From Nocardioides terrae (lineage in GTDB: Bacteria; Actinomycetota; Actinomycetes; Propionibacteriales; Nocardioidaceae), in assembly GCF_900112345.1 (NCBI RefSeq), contig NZ_FOLB01000010.1, positions 1 to 64,000 on the forward strand: DNA of 64,000 nt, written 5' to 3'. The translations under genes and the position numbers were made by a program. The number at the start of each line of letters is the position of its first letter. Positions within the stretch are counted from its first letter, which is position 1. This document shows, piece after piece, positions 8,750-18,359 of this stretch. Under the pieces are notes generated by a model that saw nothing but the letters and a program-made list of their open reading frames with translations, made no database searches and had not been told where the DNA came from.

Positions 8750-8945
8750 GGTCTCGATACGCGGGTCGCGGCTTCGTTCCTCAGCCGCGCCGCTACTCGA
8801 CCTGGCGCCCGGTCAGCGCCTTCGCAAGCTCAGGCGCTGGGCGCTCAGGTCTCGATACGCGGGTCGCGGCTTCGTTCCTCAGCCGCGCCGCTACTCGACC
8901 TGGCGCCCGGTCAGCGCCTTCGCAAGCTCAGGCGCTGGGCGCTCA
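8750..8945. repeat. Perfect tandem duplication of a 98-bp palindromic intergenic element
   Basis: Unit 1 (8750-8847) and unit 2 (8848-8945) appear identical. Each runs GGTCTCGATACGCG ... CTACTCGACCTGGCG ... GGCGCTGGGCGCTCA. Each holds two hairpins: CGCGGCT-N9-AGCCGCG and CAGCGCCT-N10-AGGCGCTG. The array fills the gap between the convergent glmM and coaA genes, and the last three bases of unit 2 form the coaA stop codon on the minus strand. It may serve as a two-way terminator. Confidence 0.85.
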
Positions 8946-9938
8946 GAGCTTGCGCAGCCGCACGTAGCGGACCGAGTGGTCGCGGTCCTTGCGCAGCACC
9001 AGGGTCGCCCGCGAGCGGGTCGGCAGGACGTTCTGCTGCAGGTTGGGGCCGTTGATGGTGTCCCAGATCCGCTCCGCCTCGGCGATCGCCTCGTCGAGGT
9101 CGAGCTTGGCGTACTTCCGGAAGTAGGAGTCGGGGTCGCGGAAGGCGGTCTCTCGCAGCCGCAGGAAGCGCTCGACGTACCACCGCCGGATGTGCGCCGT
9201 GCCGGCGTCGACATAGACCGAGAAGTCGAAGAAGTCCGACAGGCCCAGGCCGGCGCGGCCGTCGTCGCGGACCCGGGCGGGCTGCAGGACGTTGAGGCCC
9301 TCGACGATGACGATGTCCGGGTGCCGGATGACGACCTTCTCGTCGGGCACCACGTCGTAGACCAGGTGGGAGTACGTCGGCGCCGCGACCTCCTCCTTGC
9401 CGGACTTGATGTCGACGACGAACTTGAGCAGCGCCCGCCGGTCGTAGGACTCGGGAAAGCCCTTGCGCTCCATCAGCCCGCGGCGCTGGAGCTCGTCGTT
9501 GGGGTAGAGGAACCCGTCGGTGGTGACCAGGGCGACGTTGGGGTGCTCGGGCCAGTGGGCGAGCATCTGCTGCAGCACGCGAGCGGTGGTGGACTTGCCG
9601 ACCGCGACCGACCCGGCGACGCCGATCACGAACGGCGTCCGCGGGGGCGTGCGACGGTGGAGGAACGCCTCCTGCTCGCGGTGCAGCTTGCCGGCCGCCG
9701 AGACGTAGAGCGACAGCAGCCGGGAGAGCGGGAGGTAGACCTGCTCCACCTCGGTCAGGTCGATCTGGTCGGCCAGGCCGCGCAGCCGCTCGAGCTCCTC
9801 GGCCGAGAGCGGGCTGACCGTCTCGCTGGCCAGCTGGGCCCACGCCTCGCGGCTCAGCTCGAGATAGGGCGACGCCTCACCCTCGTGGCTGCCGTCGCCG
9901 TGGGAGGACTCCCCGGGTTGGGCCTCGGTCGAGGTCAT
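8943..9938 (-). CDS. coaA: Type I pantothenate kinase
   Basis: 331 residues. It phosphorylates pantothenate as the first committed step of coenzyme A synthesis. The Walker A loop is [17 protein letters not shown] near residue 107. [10 protein letters not shown], the lid region [19 protein letters not shown] and IVEGLNVLQ follow in the PanK-I order. An acidic/Ser-rich N-terminal extension of about 20 residues precedes the core. ATG 9938 is 68 bases from the divergent glmS start, so the two share a promoter region. Type I enzymes are normally feedback-inhibited by CoA. Confidence 0.95.
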   Translation of the reverse strand: MTSTEAQPGESSHGDGSHEGEASPYLELSREAWAQLASETVSPLSAEELERLRGLADQIDLTEVEQVYLPLSRLLSLYVSAAGKLHREQEAFLHRRTPPRTPFVIGVAGSVAVGKSTTARVLQQMLAHWPEHPNVALVTTDGFLYPNDELQRRGLMERKGFPESYDRRALLKFVVDIKSGKEEVAAPTYSHLVYDVVPDEKVVIRHPDIVIVEGLNVLQPARVRDDGRAGLGLSDFFDFSVYVDAGTAHIRRWYVERFLRLRETAFRDPDSYFRKYAKLDLDEAIAEAERIWDTINGPNLQQNVLPTRSRATLVLRKDRDHSVRYVRLRKL

Positions 9939-10006
9939 GGCAGGTGATTGTTACAGCCGGGCCGGTAGCGGCTGTCGCGCACCCCGCTCTCGTAGACTCC
10001 CGAGCC

Positions 10007-11851
10007 ATGTGCGGCATCGTGGGCTACGTCGGGAGGCAGCAGGCCGAGGGCGCCGTGATCGAGGGGCTGCGGCGGATGGAGTACCGCGGCTACGACTCCG
10101 CCGGCATCGCCGTCGTCGCCGACGGCGGGCCCAGCGTCCGCAAGAAGGCGGGCAAGCTGGCCAACCTCGACAAGGCGCTCGCCGCCGACCCGCTGCCGCC
10201 CTCGACGACGGGCATCGGGCACACCCGCTGGGCCACCCACGGCGGGCCGACGGACCACAACGCGCACCCGCACCTCGGCGCGGCCGGGCGAGTCGCGCTC
10301 GTCCACAACGGCATCATCGAGAACTTCGCCGAGCTGCGCGCCGAGCTCGAGGCCGCCGGCCACACGCTGCTCTCCGAGACCGACACCGAGGTCGTCGTCC
10401 ACCTGCTCGAGGCGGCCGTGCTCGACGGCGCCGACCTCACCAGCGCGATGCAGTCGGTGTGCGGCCGGCTCCAGGGCGCTTTCACCTTCGTCGCCGTCGA
10501 CTGCGCGGACCCGGAGCGCATCGTCGGCGCCCGCCGCAACAGCCCGCTCGTGGTCGGCCTCGGCGACGGCGAGAACTTCCTCGGCTCCGACGTCGCCGCC
10601 TTCATCGGCCGCACCCGCGACGCGCTCGAGCTCGGCCAGGACCAGGTCGTCACCATCAGCGCCGAGTCGGTCGACGTCACCGGCTTCGACGCTACGCCGG
10701 CCGAGGGCCGCCGCTACCACGTCGACTGGGACCTCTCGGCGGCCCAGAAGGACGGTCACGACTGGTTCATGCGCAAGGAGATCTTCGAGCAGCCGCGTGC
10801 GGTCGCCGACGCCCTGCTCGGTCGCCGCGCGGCCGACGGCCGGCTCCAGCTCGACGAGATGCGCCTCTCCGACCAGGAGCTGCGCGACATCGACAAGATC
10901 ATCATCATCGCGGCCGGCACGTCGTTCTACGCGGGCATGGTCGCGAAGTACGCCATCGAGCACTGGTGCCGCATCCCCGTCGAGGTCGAGCTGTCCTCGG
11001 AGTTCCGCTACCGCGACCCGATCCTCGACTACTCCACGCTTGTCGTGGCGATCTCGCAGTCCGGCGAGACCGCCGACACGCTCCAGGCGATCCGGCACGC
11101 CCGCCAGCAGCGCTCGAAGGTGCTCGCGATCTGCAACACCAACGGCTCCACCATCCCCCGCGAGTCCGACGCCGTCATCTACATGCACGCCGGGCCGGAG
11201 ATCGGGGTGGCCTCGACCAAGGGCTACGTCACCCAGCTCGTCGCCTGCTACCTGCTCGCGCTCTACCTCGCGCAGGTCAAGGGCACCCGCTACGGCGACG
11301 AGATCACCGCGGTCGTCGAGCAGCTGGAGGCGATCCCGGAGCAGATCGAGAAGGTGCTCGGCAAGGCCGACGAGATCTACGCCCTCGCCCGCGAGCACCT
11401 CGGGTCGCGCTCCTTCCTCTTCCTCGGGCGCCACGCGGGCTACCCGGTCGCCCTGGAGGGCGCCCTCAAGCTCAAGGAGCTGGCCTACCTGCACGCCGAG
11501 GGGTTCGCCGCGGGCGAGCTGAAGCACGGCCCGATCGCGCTGGTGGAGCCGGGCCTGCCCGTGCTCTGCGTGGTTCCGCCCCGCGGCCGCGACTCGCTGC
11601 GCGACAAGATGCTGTCCGGCATCCAGGAGGTGCGCGCCCGTGGCGCCCGAACCATCGTGCTGGCCGAGGAGGGCGACGACGGGATCGGCGCGTACGCCGA
11701 CGCGCTGGTCACCCTCCCGCAGGTGCCCGTCCTCCTCCAGCCGCTGGTGGCCGTCATCCCGCTGCAGCTCTTCGCGTGCGAGCTCGCGTCCGCGATGGGC
11801 CACGACGTGGACCAGCCGCGGAACCTGGCCAAGTCGGTGACCGTCGAGTGA
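10007..11851 (+). CDS. glmS: Glutamine-fructose-6-phosphate aminotransferase (isomerizing)
   Basis: 614 residues. The N-terminal glutaminase starts at the nucleophile Cys2 (MCGIVGYVG) and contains GHTRWATHG and HNGIIENF. Two SIS domains follow ([68 protein letters not shown]), ending in KSVTVE. It makes glucosamine-6-phosphate, the substrate of GlmM. The start at 10007 is fixed by the need for Cys at position 2. No glmS ribozyme is visible in the short leader. Confidence 0.97.
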   Translation: MCGIVGYVGRQQAEGAVIEGLRRMEYRGYDSAGIAVVADGGPSVRKKAGKLANLDKALAADPLPPSTTGIGHTRWATHGGPTDHNAHPHLGAAGRVALVHNGIIENFAELRAELEAAGHTLLSETDTEVVVHLLEAAVLDGADLTSAMQSVCGRLQGAFTFVAVDCADPERIVGARRNSPLVVGLGDGENFLGSDVAAFIGRTRDALELGQDQVVTISAESVDVTGFDATPAEGRRYHVDWDLSAAQKDGHDWFMRKEIFEQPRAVADALLGRRAADGRLQLDEMRLSDQELRDIDKIIIIAAGTSFYAGMVAKYAIEHWCRIPVEVELSSEFRYRDPILDYSTLVVAISQSGETADTLQAIRHARQQRSKVLAICNTNGSTIPRESDAVIYMHAGPEIGVASTKGYVTQLVACYLLALYLAQVKGTRYGDEITAVVEQLEAIPEQIEKVLGKADEIYALAREHLGSRSFLFLGRHAGYPVALEGALKLKELAYLHAEGFAAGELKHGPIALVEPGLPVLCVVPPRGRDSLRDKMLSGIQEVRARGARTIVLAEEGDDGIGAYADALVTLPQVPVLLQPLVAVIPLQLFACELASAMGHDVDQPRNLAKSVTVE

Positions 11852-11876
11852 GCCCGTCCACGTCGCGAGGTCCGCG

Positions 11877-12227
11877 ATGATCGTCGGCGTCGGGATCGAC
11901 GTCTGCGACATCGAGCGGTTCGCCGCCTCTCTCGAACGCACCCCGGGGCTGCGCGAGCGTCTCTTCACGGCCGCCGAGGCGACGCGGCCGACCGCCTCCC
12001 TCGCCGCTCGCTTCGCCGCCAAGGAGGCACTGGCCAAGGCGCTCGGCGCCCCGACCGGGCTCGCCTGGCACGACGCGGAGGTGGTCTCCGAGGAGTCGGG
12101 CCGGCCGCTCTTCGAGCTGCGCGGGACGGTCGCGGCCCGCGCTGCCGACCTGGGGGTGGCCCACGTCCACGTGTCCCTGTCGCACGATGCCGGGATCGCC
12201 TCGGCGATGGTGGTGCTGGAAGGATGA
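11877..12227 (+). CDS. acpS: Holo-[acyl-carrier-protein] synthase
   Basis: 116 residues. It transfers 4'-phosphopantetheine from CoA to the acyl carrier protein of fatty acid synthesis. The metal-binding Asp8 is in [12 protein letters not shown], and the second motif is [13 protein letters not shown] with its Glu. The C-terminal [17 protein letters not shown] is typical. It starts 25 bases after glmS and uses the CoA made by the coaA pathway. Confidence 0.95.
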   Translation: MIVGVGIDVCDIERFAASLERTPGLRERLFTAAEATRPTASLAARFAAKEALAKALGAPTGLAWHDAEVVSEESGRPLFELRGTVAARAADLGVAHVHVSLSHDAGIASAMVVLEG

Positions 12228-12345
12228 CGCACGGCGCTGCCGCGTCGGTATAGTCCGAAATGCGACGGTCGCGGTCCGCTTCGCCACGGATTCCGCACCG
12301 TTCGATGCCTGTTGCTGATGATTCCGTTACTGCATGGAGGGTTCG

Positions 12346-13659
12346 ATGAGTGCTGACCTGGACGACCTGACCGTCTCCCTCGACCGGGCCCACGTCTTCC
12401 ACTCGTGGTCGGCGCAGGGCGCCCTGGCACCGCTGTCGATCGCCGGGGGCAAGGGCTGCCAGGTCTGGGACCACAGCGGCCGGCAGTACCTCGACTTCTC
12501 CAGCCAGCTGGTCAACACCAACATCGGCCACCTGCACCCGAAGGTCGTCGAGGCGATCCAGGAGCAGGCGGCCCTGCTGCCGACCATCGCCCCCTCGACC
12601 GCCAACCTGGCCCGCGGCGAGGCAGCGAAGCGGATCGTGGAGCGTTCGCCCGACGGCTTCGGCAAGGTCTTCTTCACCAACGGCGGCGCCGACGCGATCG
12701 AGAACGCGATCCGGATGGCCCGCCTGCACACGGGCCGCGACAAGGTGCTCTCCACCTACCGCAGCTATCACGGCAACACCGGCGCCGCGGTCGTCGCCAC
12801 CGGCGACTGGAGGCGGCTGCCCAACGAGTTCGCGCGCGGTCACGTGCACTTCTTCGGCCCCTACCTCTACCGCTCCGAGTTCTGGGCGACCACCCCCGAG
12901 GAGGAGTGCGCCCGGGCGCTCCACCACCTGCGCCGGGTGATCGAGGCCGAGGGCCCGTCGTCGATCGCGGCCGTCCTGCTCGAGACCATCCCGGGAACGG
13001 CCGGCGTCCTCGTCCCGCCGCCGGGCTACCTGCCCGGCGTACGTGCGCTCTGCGACGAGTTCGGGATCCTGCTGGTCCTCGACGAGGTCATGGCGGGCTT
13101 CGGCCGCACGGGGGAGTGGCTCGCCCTCGACGCGTTCAACGTCGACGGCGCCGTGGTCCCTGACCTGATCACCTTCGCCAAGGGCGTGAACTCCGGCTAC
13201 GTCCCGGTCGGCGGCGTGATCATCAGCGACCCCGTGGCCGCGACGTTCGACGAGCGGGTCTTCCCCGGTGGGCTCACCTACTCCGGCCACCCGCTCGCCG
13301 CCGCCTCGATCGTCGCCACGCTCGACGCGATGGAGTCCGAGGGCATCGTCGCCAACGCGAAGCGGATCGGCCAGGACGTCCTCGGCCCCGGCCTGCGTGC
13401 GCTGGCCGCGAAGCACGACGTCATCGGCGAGGTCCGCGGCACCGGCGTCTTCTGGGCCCTCGAGCTGGTCTCGGACCGGGACGACCGCACGCCTCTCGCC
13501 GCCGCCGACATGGGCCGGCTCAAGGCAAGCCTCCTCGACCGCGGGCTGCTCCCGTTCGTGCAGGACAACCGCGTGCACGTCGTCCCGCCGTGCATCGTCA
13601 CCGACGACGAGGTGGACCAGGCGCTGGCGATCTACGACGAGGCCCTCGCCGCGCTCTGA
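12346..13659 (+). CDS. Class III PLP-dependent aminotransferase
   Basis: 437 residues of the omega-aminotransferase fold (fold type I). Motifs: WDHSGRQYLDFSSQLVNTNIGHLHP, FFTNGGADAIENAIRMAR, YRSYHGNTGAA, LVLDEVMAGFGRTGEWL, and the PLP Lys279 in TFAKGVNSGYVPVGG. GGAGG four bases before ATG 12346 decides the start over ATG 12334. It resembles taurine- or beta-alanine-pyruvate-type enzymes more than GabT or ArgD, but the amino donor cannot be read from sequence. The 118-base upstream gap contains TATAGT near 12249, a possible -10 box. Confidence 0.85.
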   Translation: MSADLDDLTVSLDRAHVFHSWSAQGALAPLSIAGGKGCQVWDHSGRQYLDFSSQLVNTNIGHLHPKVVEAIQEQAALLPTIAPSTANLARGEAAKRIVERSPDGFGKVFFTNGGADAIENAIRMARLHTGRDKVLSTYRSYHGNTGAAVVATGDWRRLPNEFARGHVHFFGPYLYRSEFWATTPEEECARALHHLRRVIEAEGPSSIAAVLLETIPGTAGVLVPPPGYLPGVRALCDEFGILLVLDEVMAGFGRTGEWLALDAFNVDGAVVPDLITFAKGVNSGYVPVGGVIISDPVAATFDERVFPGGLTYSGHPLAAASIVATLDAMESEGIVANAKRIGQDVLGPGLRALAAKHDVIGEVRGTGVFWALELVSDRDDRTPLAAADMGRLKASLLDRGLLPFVQDNRVHVVPPCIVTDDEVDQALAIYDEALAAL

Positions 13660-13680
13660 GCGAGGGGCTAGCGTTCGCCC

Positions 13681-15069
13681 GTGAGATCGGCACATACCGT
13701 CGAGCAGGTCCGCGCGGCCGAGGCCGCCCTGATGGCGACCCTACCCGACGGGGCGCTGATGCAGCGCGCGGCGACGGGGCTGGCGACGGCGGTCGCGGAC
13801 CTTCTCGGCGGCGTCTACGGCCGCCGGATCGTGCTGCTGGTCGGGCCGGGCGACAACGGCGGCGATGCGCTGTACGCCGGCGGCGTGCTCGCCCGCCGGG
13901 GCGCGAGCGTCGAGGCGTGGCTGCTCGCCGACACCTGGCACGACGATGCCCTGGCCGCGCTGCGCCGCGCCGGCGGCCGGACGAGCGCCCCCCGCCCGCT
14001 GCGGGCCGGAGCGGTCGACGTCGTCGTCGACGGGGTCTTCGGCATCGGGGCCCGACCGGGCCTCCCGCCGCGCGTCGCGGAGGCGGTCATCCCGATCAGC
14101 TCCTCGATCCCGTTCGTGGCCGTCGACGTGCCCAGCGGCGTCGGCGTCGACACCGGCGAGGGCGGCGGGATGCACCTGCGGGCGGACCTCACCGTCACCT
14201 TCGGCACGCACAAGATCGCCCACCTGGCCGACCCGGCCGCCCAGGCCTGCGGCGTGGTGGAGCTCGTCGACATCGGGCTGGACCTGCCGCCGGCTCCGGT
14301 CGAGTCGCTCGGCGAGGCCGACGTGGCGGGGCTGCTGCCGCGGCCGCGGCCCGACGACCACAAGTACACCCGTGGCGTCGTCGGCGTCCGGGCCGGCAGC
14401 GCCACCTACCCGGGCGCCGGGCTGCTCGCCGTCGCAGGCGCGAACACCGGGCTGGCCGGCATGGTCCGCTACGTCGGCAGCGCGGCCGAGACGGTCAAGC
14501 AGCACCACCCCGAGGTGGTCGGGCCCGGCCGCGTCCAGGCCTGGGTGGTCGGGCCCGGCACGGCCGACGACGCCGAGCAGCACCTCGCCGAGGCGGTCGC
14601 GGACGACGTACCGCTCGTGGTCGACGCCGACGCGCTCGGGCACGTGACCGCCCCGCTCCCACAGGCGGTCCTGACGCCGCACGCGGGCGAGCTGGCCGCG
14701 ATGCTCGGCGTGGAGCGCAAGGCGGTCGAGGCCGCCCCGCTGCGGCACGCCACCGACGCCGCTGCGCGCTTCGGCTGTGTCGTGCTGCTCAAGGGCAACC
14801 ACACCGGGATCGCCGGTGAGCGGGTCCGCATCACGACCGCGGGCACGCCGTGGCTGGCGACCGCGGGAGCCGGCGACGTGCTCAGCGGTCTCATCGGCGC
14901 GCTGCTGGCCGCCGGCCTGGCGCCCTTCGACGCCGCGAGCGTCGGGTCCTGGCTGCACGGCGCCGCCGGCACGCTGGCGAGTGACGGCGGCCCGATCACC
15001 GCGACCGACCTGGCGCGGGCGATCCCTCGCGTGGTCCAGCAGATCGCGGTGAGACACTGGGGGCTATGA
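13681..15069 (+). CDS. nnr: Bifunctional NAD(P)H-hydrate epimerase / ADP-dependent dehydratase
   Basis: 462 residues. The N-terminal YjeF domain (about 1-215; VLLVGPGDNGGDALYAGGVLARRGASV, AVDVPSGVGVDTGE) epimerises damaged NAD(P)H hydrates. The C-terminal ribokinase-like domain (about 225-462; LTPHAGELAAML, VLLKGNHT, WLATAGAGDVLSGLIGALLAAG) dehydrates the S form. It is a house-cleaning enzyme. It starts at GTG 13681. Its stop overlaps the ATG of a 28-codon reading frame, which in turn overlaps alr. The nnr-alr-tsaE order is conserved in actinobacteria. Confidence 0.94.
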   Translation: MRSAHTVEQVRAAEAALMATLPDGALMQRAATGLATAVADLLGGVYGRRIVLLVGPGDNGGDALYAGGVLARRGASVEAWLLADTWHDDALAALRRAGGRTSAPRPLRAGAVDVVVDGVFGIGARPGLPPRVAEAVIPISSSIPFVAVDVPSGVGVDTGEGGGMHLRADLTVTFGTHKIAHLADPAAQACGVVELVDIGLDLPPAPVESLGEADVAGLLPRPRPDDHKYTRGVVGVRAGSATYPGAGLLAVAGANTGLAGMVRYVGSAAETVKQHHPEVVGPGRVQAWVVGPGTADDAEQHLAEAVADDVPLVVDADALGHVTAPLPQAVLTPHAGELAAMLGVERKAVEAAPLRHATDAAARFGCVVLLKGNHTGIAGERVRITTAGTPWLATAGAGDVLSGLIGALLAAGLAPFDAASVGSWLHGAAGTLASDGGPITATDLARAIPRVVQQIAVRHWGL

Positions 15070-15152
15070 GCCCGACCACCGTGACTCGCAGAGGCGACTC
15101 GCGCAGGCGGCTCCTCCTGCTGATGGCGGCCGCGAACGGGCTTCCCGGATGA
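15066..15152 (+). CDS. Possible 28-residue coupled small ORF between nnr and alr
   Basis: ATG 15066 overlaps the nnr stop as ATGA, and the frame ends at TGA 15150, which again overlaps the alr ATG as ATGA. It would encode MSPTTVTRRGDSRRRLLLLM and eight more residues: a basic start then a short Leu/Ala stretch. Third positions are mostly G/C. It could be a translated spacer that passes ribosomes from nnr to alr, or a chance frame. I recognise no family. Confidence 0.35.
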   Translation: MSPTTVTRRGDSRRRLLLLMAAANGLPG

Positions 15153-16315
15153 GCCGCGCGGAGATCGTCGTCGACGTCGCCGCGATCCGCCACAACGTCC
15201 GCCGGCTGGCGCAGTTCACGCAGACGCCGGTGATGGCCGTGGCGAAGGCGGACGGCTACGGCCACGGCATGCTCCCCGCGGCGCGCGCCGCCCGCGAGGC
15301 GGGCGCGCGGTGGATCGGTGTCGCCACTCTCGACGAGGCGCTCGCGCTGCGCGACGACGGCGACGCCGGCCACGTCCTCTGCTGGCTGACCGTCCCGGGC
15401 GACGACCTGATGCCCGCCGTCGCCCGCGGCATCGACGTCACGGCCTACACAACCGACGAGCTGGACGCCATCGCGCAGGCGGCAGGCCGCGCCGGCCGCA
15501 AGGCCCGCGTGCAGCTCAAGATCGACACCGGGCTCTCCCGCGGCGGCGCGACGGCGGCGCACTGGCCGGACCTGGTCGCCCGAGCCCGGGCGGGCGAGGA
15601 GGCCGGGACGTGGCGGATCACCGGCATCTGGTCGCACTTCGCGAGCAGCGAGCTCCCCGACGATCCCGCCAACGACGCCCAGGAGAAGCTCTTCCGCGAG
15701 GCGCTCGACCTCGCCGGCGCGGCGGGTCTGCAGCCCGAGGTGCGCCACCTCGCCAACAGCGCCGCCGCGATCCTCCGGCCGAGCGCCCGCTTCGACCTGG
15801 TCAGGTGCGGCATCGCGACGTACGGCCTCGACCCGGCGCCGGGCCTCACCCCGTCCGACCTCGGCCTGCGGCCGGCGATGACCGTGCGGGCCGACCTCGC
15901 GCTGGTCAAGCACGTCGACGCGGGGGCGGCGGTGTCCTACAACGGGCGCTGGGTCGCGCCCGCGGCGACGACGCTGGGCCTGGTCCCGGTCGGGTACGCC
16001 GACGGCGTCCTGCGCAGCGCCGCCAACCGGGCCGAGGTGCTCGTCGGCGGCGCCCGCCGGCCGATCCGCGGCAGCGTCTGCATGGACCAGGTCGTCGTCG
16101 ACCTGTCCGGAGACGAGCCCGACCCGGGCGAGCCGGTCATCCTCTTCGGGCCGGGCGACGACGGTGAGCCGACCGCCGAGGACTGGGCCGAGGCGGCCGG
16201 CACCATCAGCTACGAGATCGTGACCCGCATGGGCGGGCGTCTGACCCGCCGGGTCGTGGATACCGAGCGCGACGACAGGCTCGAGGACGGGCCCGACGAC
16301 AGCAGGGAGCAGTAG
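15149..16315 (+). CDS. alr: Alanine racemase
   Basis: 388 residues. The PLP enzyme makes D-alanine for peptidoglycan. The PLP Lys33 lies in VMAVAKADGYGHG near the N-terminus. The catalytic Tyr of the C-terminal barrel is in GAAVSYNGRWVAP, and VPVGYADGVLR and RGSVCMDQVVVDLS follow as expected. The start ATG overlaps the stop of the small ORF, and its stop overlaps the next GTG by one base. A short charged C-terminal tail is unusual but harmless. Confidence 0.96.
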   Translation: MSRAEIVVDVAAIRHNVRRLAQFTQTPVMAVAKADGYGHGMLPAARAAREAGARWIGVATLDEALALRDDGDAGHVLCWLTVPGDDLMPAVARGIDVTAYTTDELDAIAQAAGRAGRKARVQLKIDTGLSRGGATAAHWPDLVARARAGEEAGTWRITGIWSHFASSELPDDPANDAQEKLFREALDLAGAAGLQPEVRHLANSAAAILRPSARFDLVRCGIATYGLDPAPGLTPSDLGLRPAMTVRADLALVKHVDAGAAVSYNGRWVAPAATTLGLVPVGYADGVLRSAANRAEVLVGGARRPIRGSVCMDQVVVDLSGDEPDPGEPVILFGPGDDGEPTAEDWAEAAGTISYEIVTRMGGRLTRRVVDTERDDRLEDGPDDSREQ

Positions 16316-17370
16316 TGGGCCTCACCGCACGCATCGCCGGCGCCGTCGCCGGCGCGGCCGGCATCGCTGCGACGGGCGCGGCGGTCGGGGTGGCGCAGCG
16401 ACGCCGGACGATCGCGCGGCGCTCGGGCGACCAGGCGCCGTTCGGGTCGCTCCACTCGCCGGCCCACACCGTGATCACCGACGACGGCGTCCCGCTGCAC
16501 GTCGAGGTGGACGAGGCGCCCGATGCCGAGTCGCCGGTCACGGTGGTGTTCGTGCACGGCTACTCCCTCAACCTCGACTGCTGGCACTTCCAGCGGGCCG
16601 CCTTCCGCGGGCTGGTCCGCACGGTGTTCTACGACCAGCGCTCCCACGGCCGGTCGGGCCGCGGCCCGGTCACCGGGGGCACCATCGACCAGCTCGGCCG
16701 CGACCTCAAGGGCGTCCTCGACGCGGTGGTCCCCGACGGCCCGGTGGTCCTGGTCGGCCACTCGATGGGCGGGATGACGATCGTGGCACTCGCCGAGCTC
16801 CACCCCGAGCTCTTCGCCCCGGACGGCAAGGTCGTCGGGGTCGCCCTCATCGCCACGACCGCGGGTGGGCTCGACCCGGCCCGGCTACTCCTCCCGCTGG
16901 TGCCGCGCCGGCTCAGCTCGGGGATCACCGACAGCACCCTGCGCACGCTCGCCCGCGGTCACCGGGCCGTGGACGGCGTACGTCGCCTCGGCCGGTCGAT
17001 CGCGACGGTGGTGACCGACGCCTACGCGTTCGGCGACGCGGTGCCGCAGTCCTACGTCGAGTTCGTCGACGACATGCTGTCGGCGACGCCGTTCCAGGTG
17101 GTCGCGGAGTTCTTCCCCGGCATGCGTGAGCTCGACAAGTTCGACCACGTCGGGGTGCTCGGGATGATCCCGACGACGATCATCGGCGGCACCGCTGACA
17201 AGCTCACCTCGATCGGGCACAGCCGCAAGCTGCACAGCCGGATCCCCGGCTCGACCCTCGTCGAGTGCGAGGGCGCCGGCCACATGGTGATCCTCGAGCG
17301 GCACGGACAGGTCAATGCCTGCCTCGACCAGCTGCTCGCCGCCGCCTCCGCCGGGTCGGGTGCCCGATGA
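16315..17370 (+). CDS. Alpha/beta hydrolase with N-terminal hydrophobic segment
   Basis: 351 residues. An Ala/Gly-rich hydrophobic segment (about 5-28) suggests a signal or membrane anchor. The hydrolase core follows, with oxyanion motif VVFVHGYSLN, nucleophile Ser150 in VGHSMGG and the acid/His side at GHMVILERHGQVN. The N-terminal anchor followed by TVITDDGVPLHVEVDE is the pattern of the hydrolase found between alr and tsaE in many actinobacteria. Substrate unknown, with lipase/esterase activity likely. Its stop overlaps the next start as ATGA. Confidence 0.85.
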   Translation: MGLTARIAGAVAGAAGIAATGAAVGVAQRRRTIARRSGDQAPFGSLHSPAHTVITDDGVPLHVEVDEAPDAESPVTVVFVHGYSLNLDCWHFQRAAFRGLVRTVFYDQRSHGRSGRGPVTGGTIDQLGRDLKGVLDAVVPDGPVVLVGHSMGGMTIVALAELHPELFAPDGKVVGVALIATTAGGLDPARLLLPLVPRRLSSGITDSTLRTLARGHRAVDGVRRLGRSIATVVTDAYAFGDAVPQSYVEFVDDMLSATPFQVVAEFFPGMRELDKFDHVGVLGMIPTTIIGGTADKLTSIGHSRKLHSRIPGSTLVECEGAGHMVILERHGQVNACLDQLLAAASAGSGAR

Positions 17371-18359
17371 GCACACCGCTGACGTGGGACCTTGGGCTCG
17401 TCACCGTCCGCCGGGTCGGCCCCGAGGAGGCGCCGACGGTCCTCGACATCGTGCAGGAGGCCTTCGGGGCGCGCCCGCCCCTCGACCCGCCGGCGGCCGC
17501 CCTGCAGGAGACCGAGGAGACGATCGCGACCCGGCTGTCGTCGTACGGCGGCCTGGTGGCGAGCGTCGACGACCGGCCCGTCGGCGCGCTGGTGATGGAC
17601 CCGGTCGGCCACACCGTCTACCTGCGCCGCTTCGCCGTGCGACCGGAGGCGCAGCAGCACGGCGTGGCCCACGCGATGGTCGCCGCCGCGGTCGAGGCCG
17701 CGGACGGCTTCGCCGACCTCACCGTGATCGCCCGCGAGGAGCTGCCGCACAACGTGCGCTTCTGGGAGAAGCAGGGCTTCCACGAGGTCGCCCGCCACTC
17801 GCCCGACATCGAGCTGCGCCGGCCGCTGCGCACCCATGTCGTGGAGGTGCCGCAACCCGACGAGATGCGCGAGCTGGGGGAGCGGCTGGCGACCCAGCTG
17901 CGCGCCGGTGACCTGCTGGTGCTGACCGGTGAGCTGGGGGCGGGGAAGACGACCTTCACCCAGGGACTCGGCACCGGGCTCGGCGTACGCGGCGCTGTCA
18001 CCTCACCGACCTTCGTCATCGCACGGGTGCACCCCTCGGAGGTCGGCGGCCCGGCCCTGGTGCACGTCGACGCCTACCGGCTGGGCGGCGGCAGCGACCC
18101 ACGCGCCGAGCTCGACGACCTCGACCTCGACGCCGACCTCGACGCCGCGGTGACGGTGGTCGAATGGGGGGAGGGCCTGGCCGAGGGGCTCGCCGAGTCG
18201 CGGCTGGAGATCCGGATCGTGCGGGCCCTGACCGTCGACGAGCTCATCGACGACCGGGATCCCCGCCGCGTCGAGATCACGCCGGTCGGTCCGCGCTGGC
18301 ACGACGTCGACTGGTCGGCCGTCGACGCGGACCTCCACCACGAGGGAGCCACACACTGA
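17367..18359 (+). CDS. tsaE: GNAT acetyltransferase domain fused to TsaE (tRNA t6A ATPase)
   Basis: 330 residues with two domains. Residues 1-155 form a GNAT fold with the acetyl-CoA loop VRPEAQQHGVAHAMV and LPHNVRFWEKQGFHEV. Residues 165-330 are TsaE, with Walker A LTGELGAGKTTFTQGLG, then SPTFVIARV, HVDAYRLGG and VVEWGEGL. TsaE drives the cycle of the TsaB-TsaD complex that makes threonylcarbamoyl-adenosine 37 in ANN-decoding tRNAs. TsaE alone is normally about 150 residues, so the GNAT part is an addition. The start overlaps the upstream gene as ATGA and no internal start with an RBS separates the two domains. Confidence 0.9.
   Translation: MSTPLTWDLGLVTVRRVGPEEAPTVLDIVQEAFGARPPLDPPAAALQETEETIATRLSSYGGLVASVDDRPVGALVMDPVGHTVYLRRFAVRPEAQQHGVAHAMVAAAVEAADGFADLTVIAREELPHNVRFWEKQGFHEVARHSPDIELRRPLRTHVVEVPQPDEMRELGERLATQLRAGDLLVLTGELGAGKTTFTQGLGTGLGVRGAVTSPTFVIARVHPSEVGGPALVHVDAYRLGGGSDPRAELDDLDLDADLDAAVTVVEWGEGLAEGLAESRLEIRIVRALTVDELIDDRDPRRVEITPVGPRWHDVDWSAVDADLHHEGATH

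Noticed and set aside
8750-8945. Possible CRISPR array
   Set aside because: Two directly adjoining 98-bp units without spacers; no cas genes.
9939-10006. glmS ribozyme or riboswitch
   Set aside because: Leader is only 68 bases, shared with a divergent gene, with no matching fold visible.
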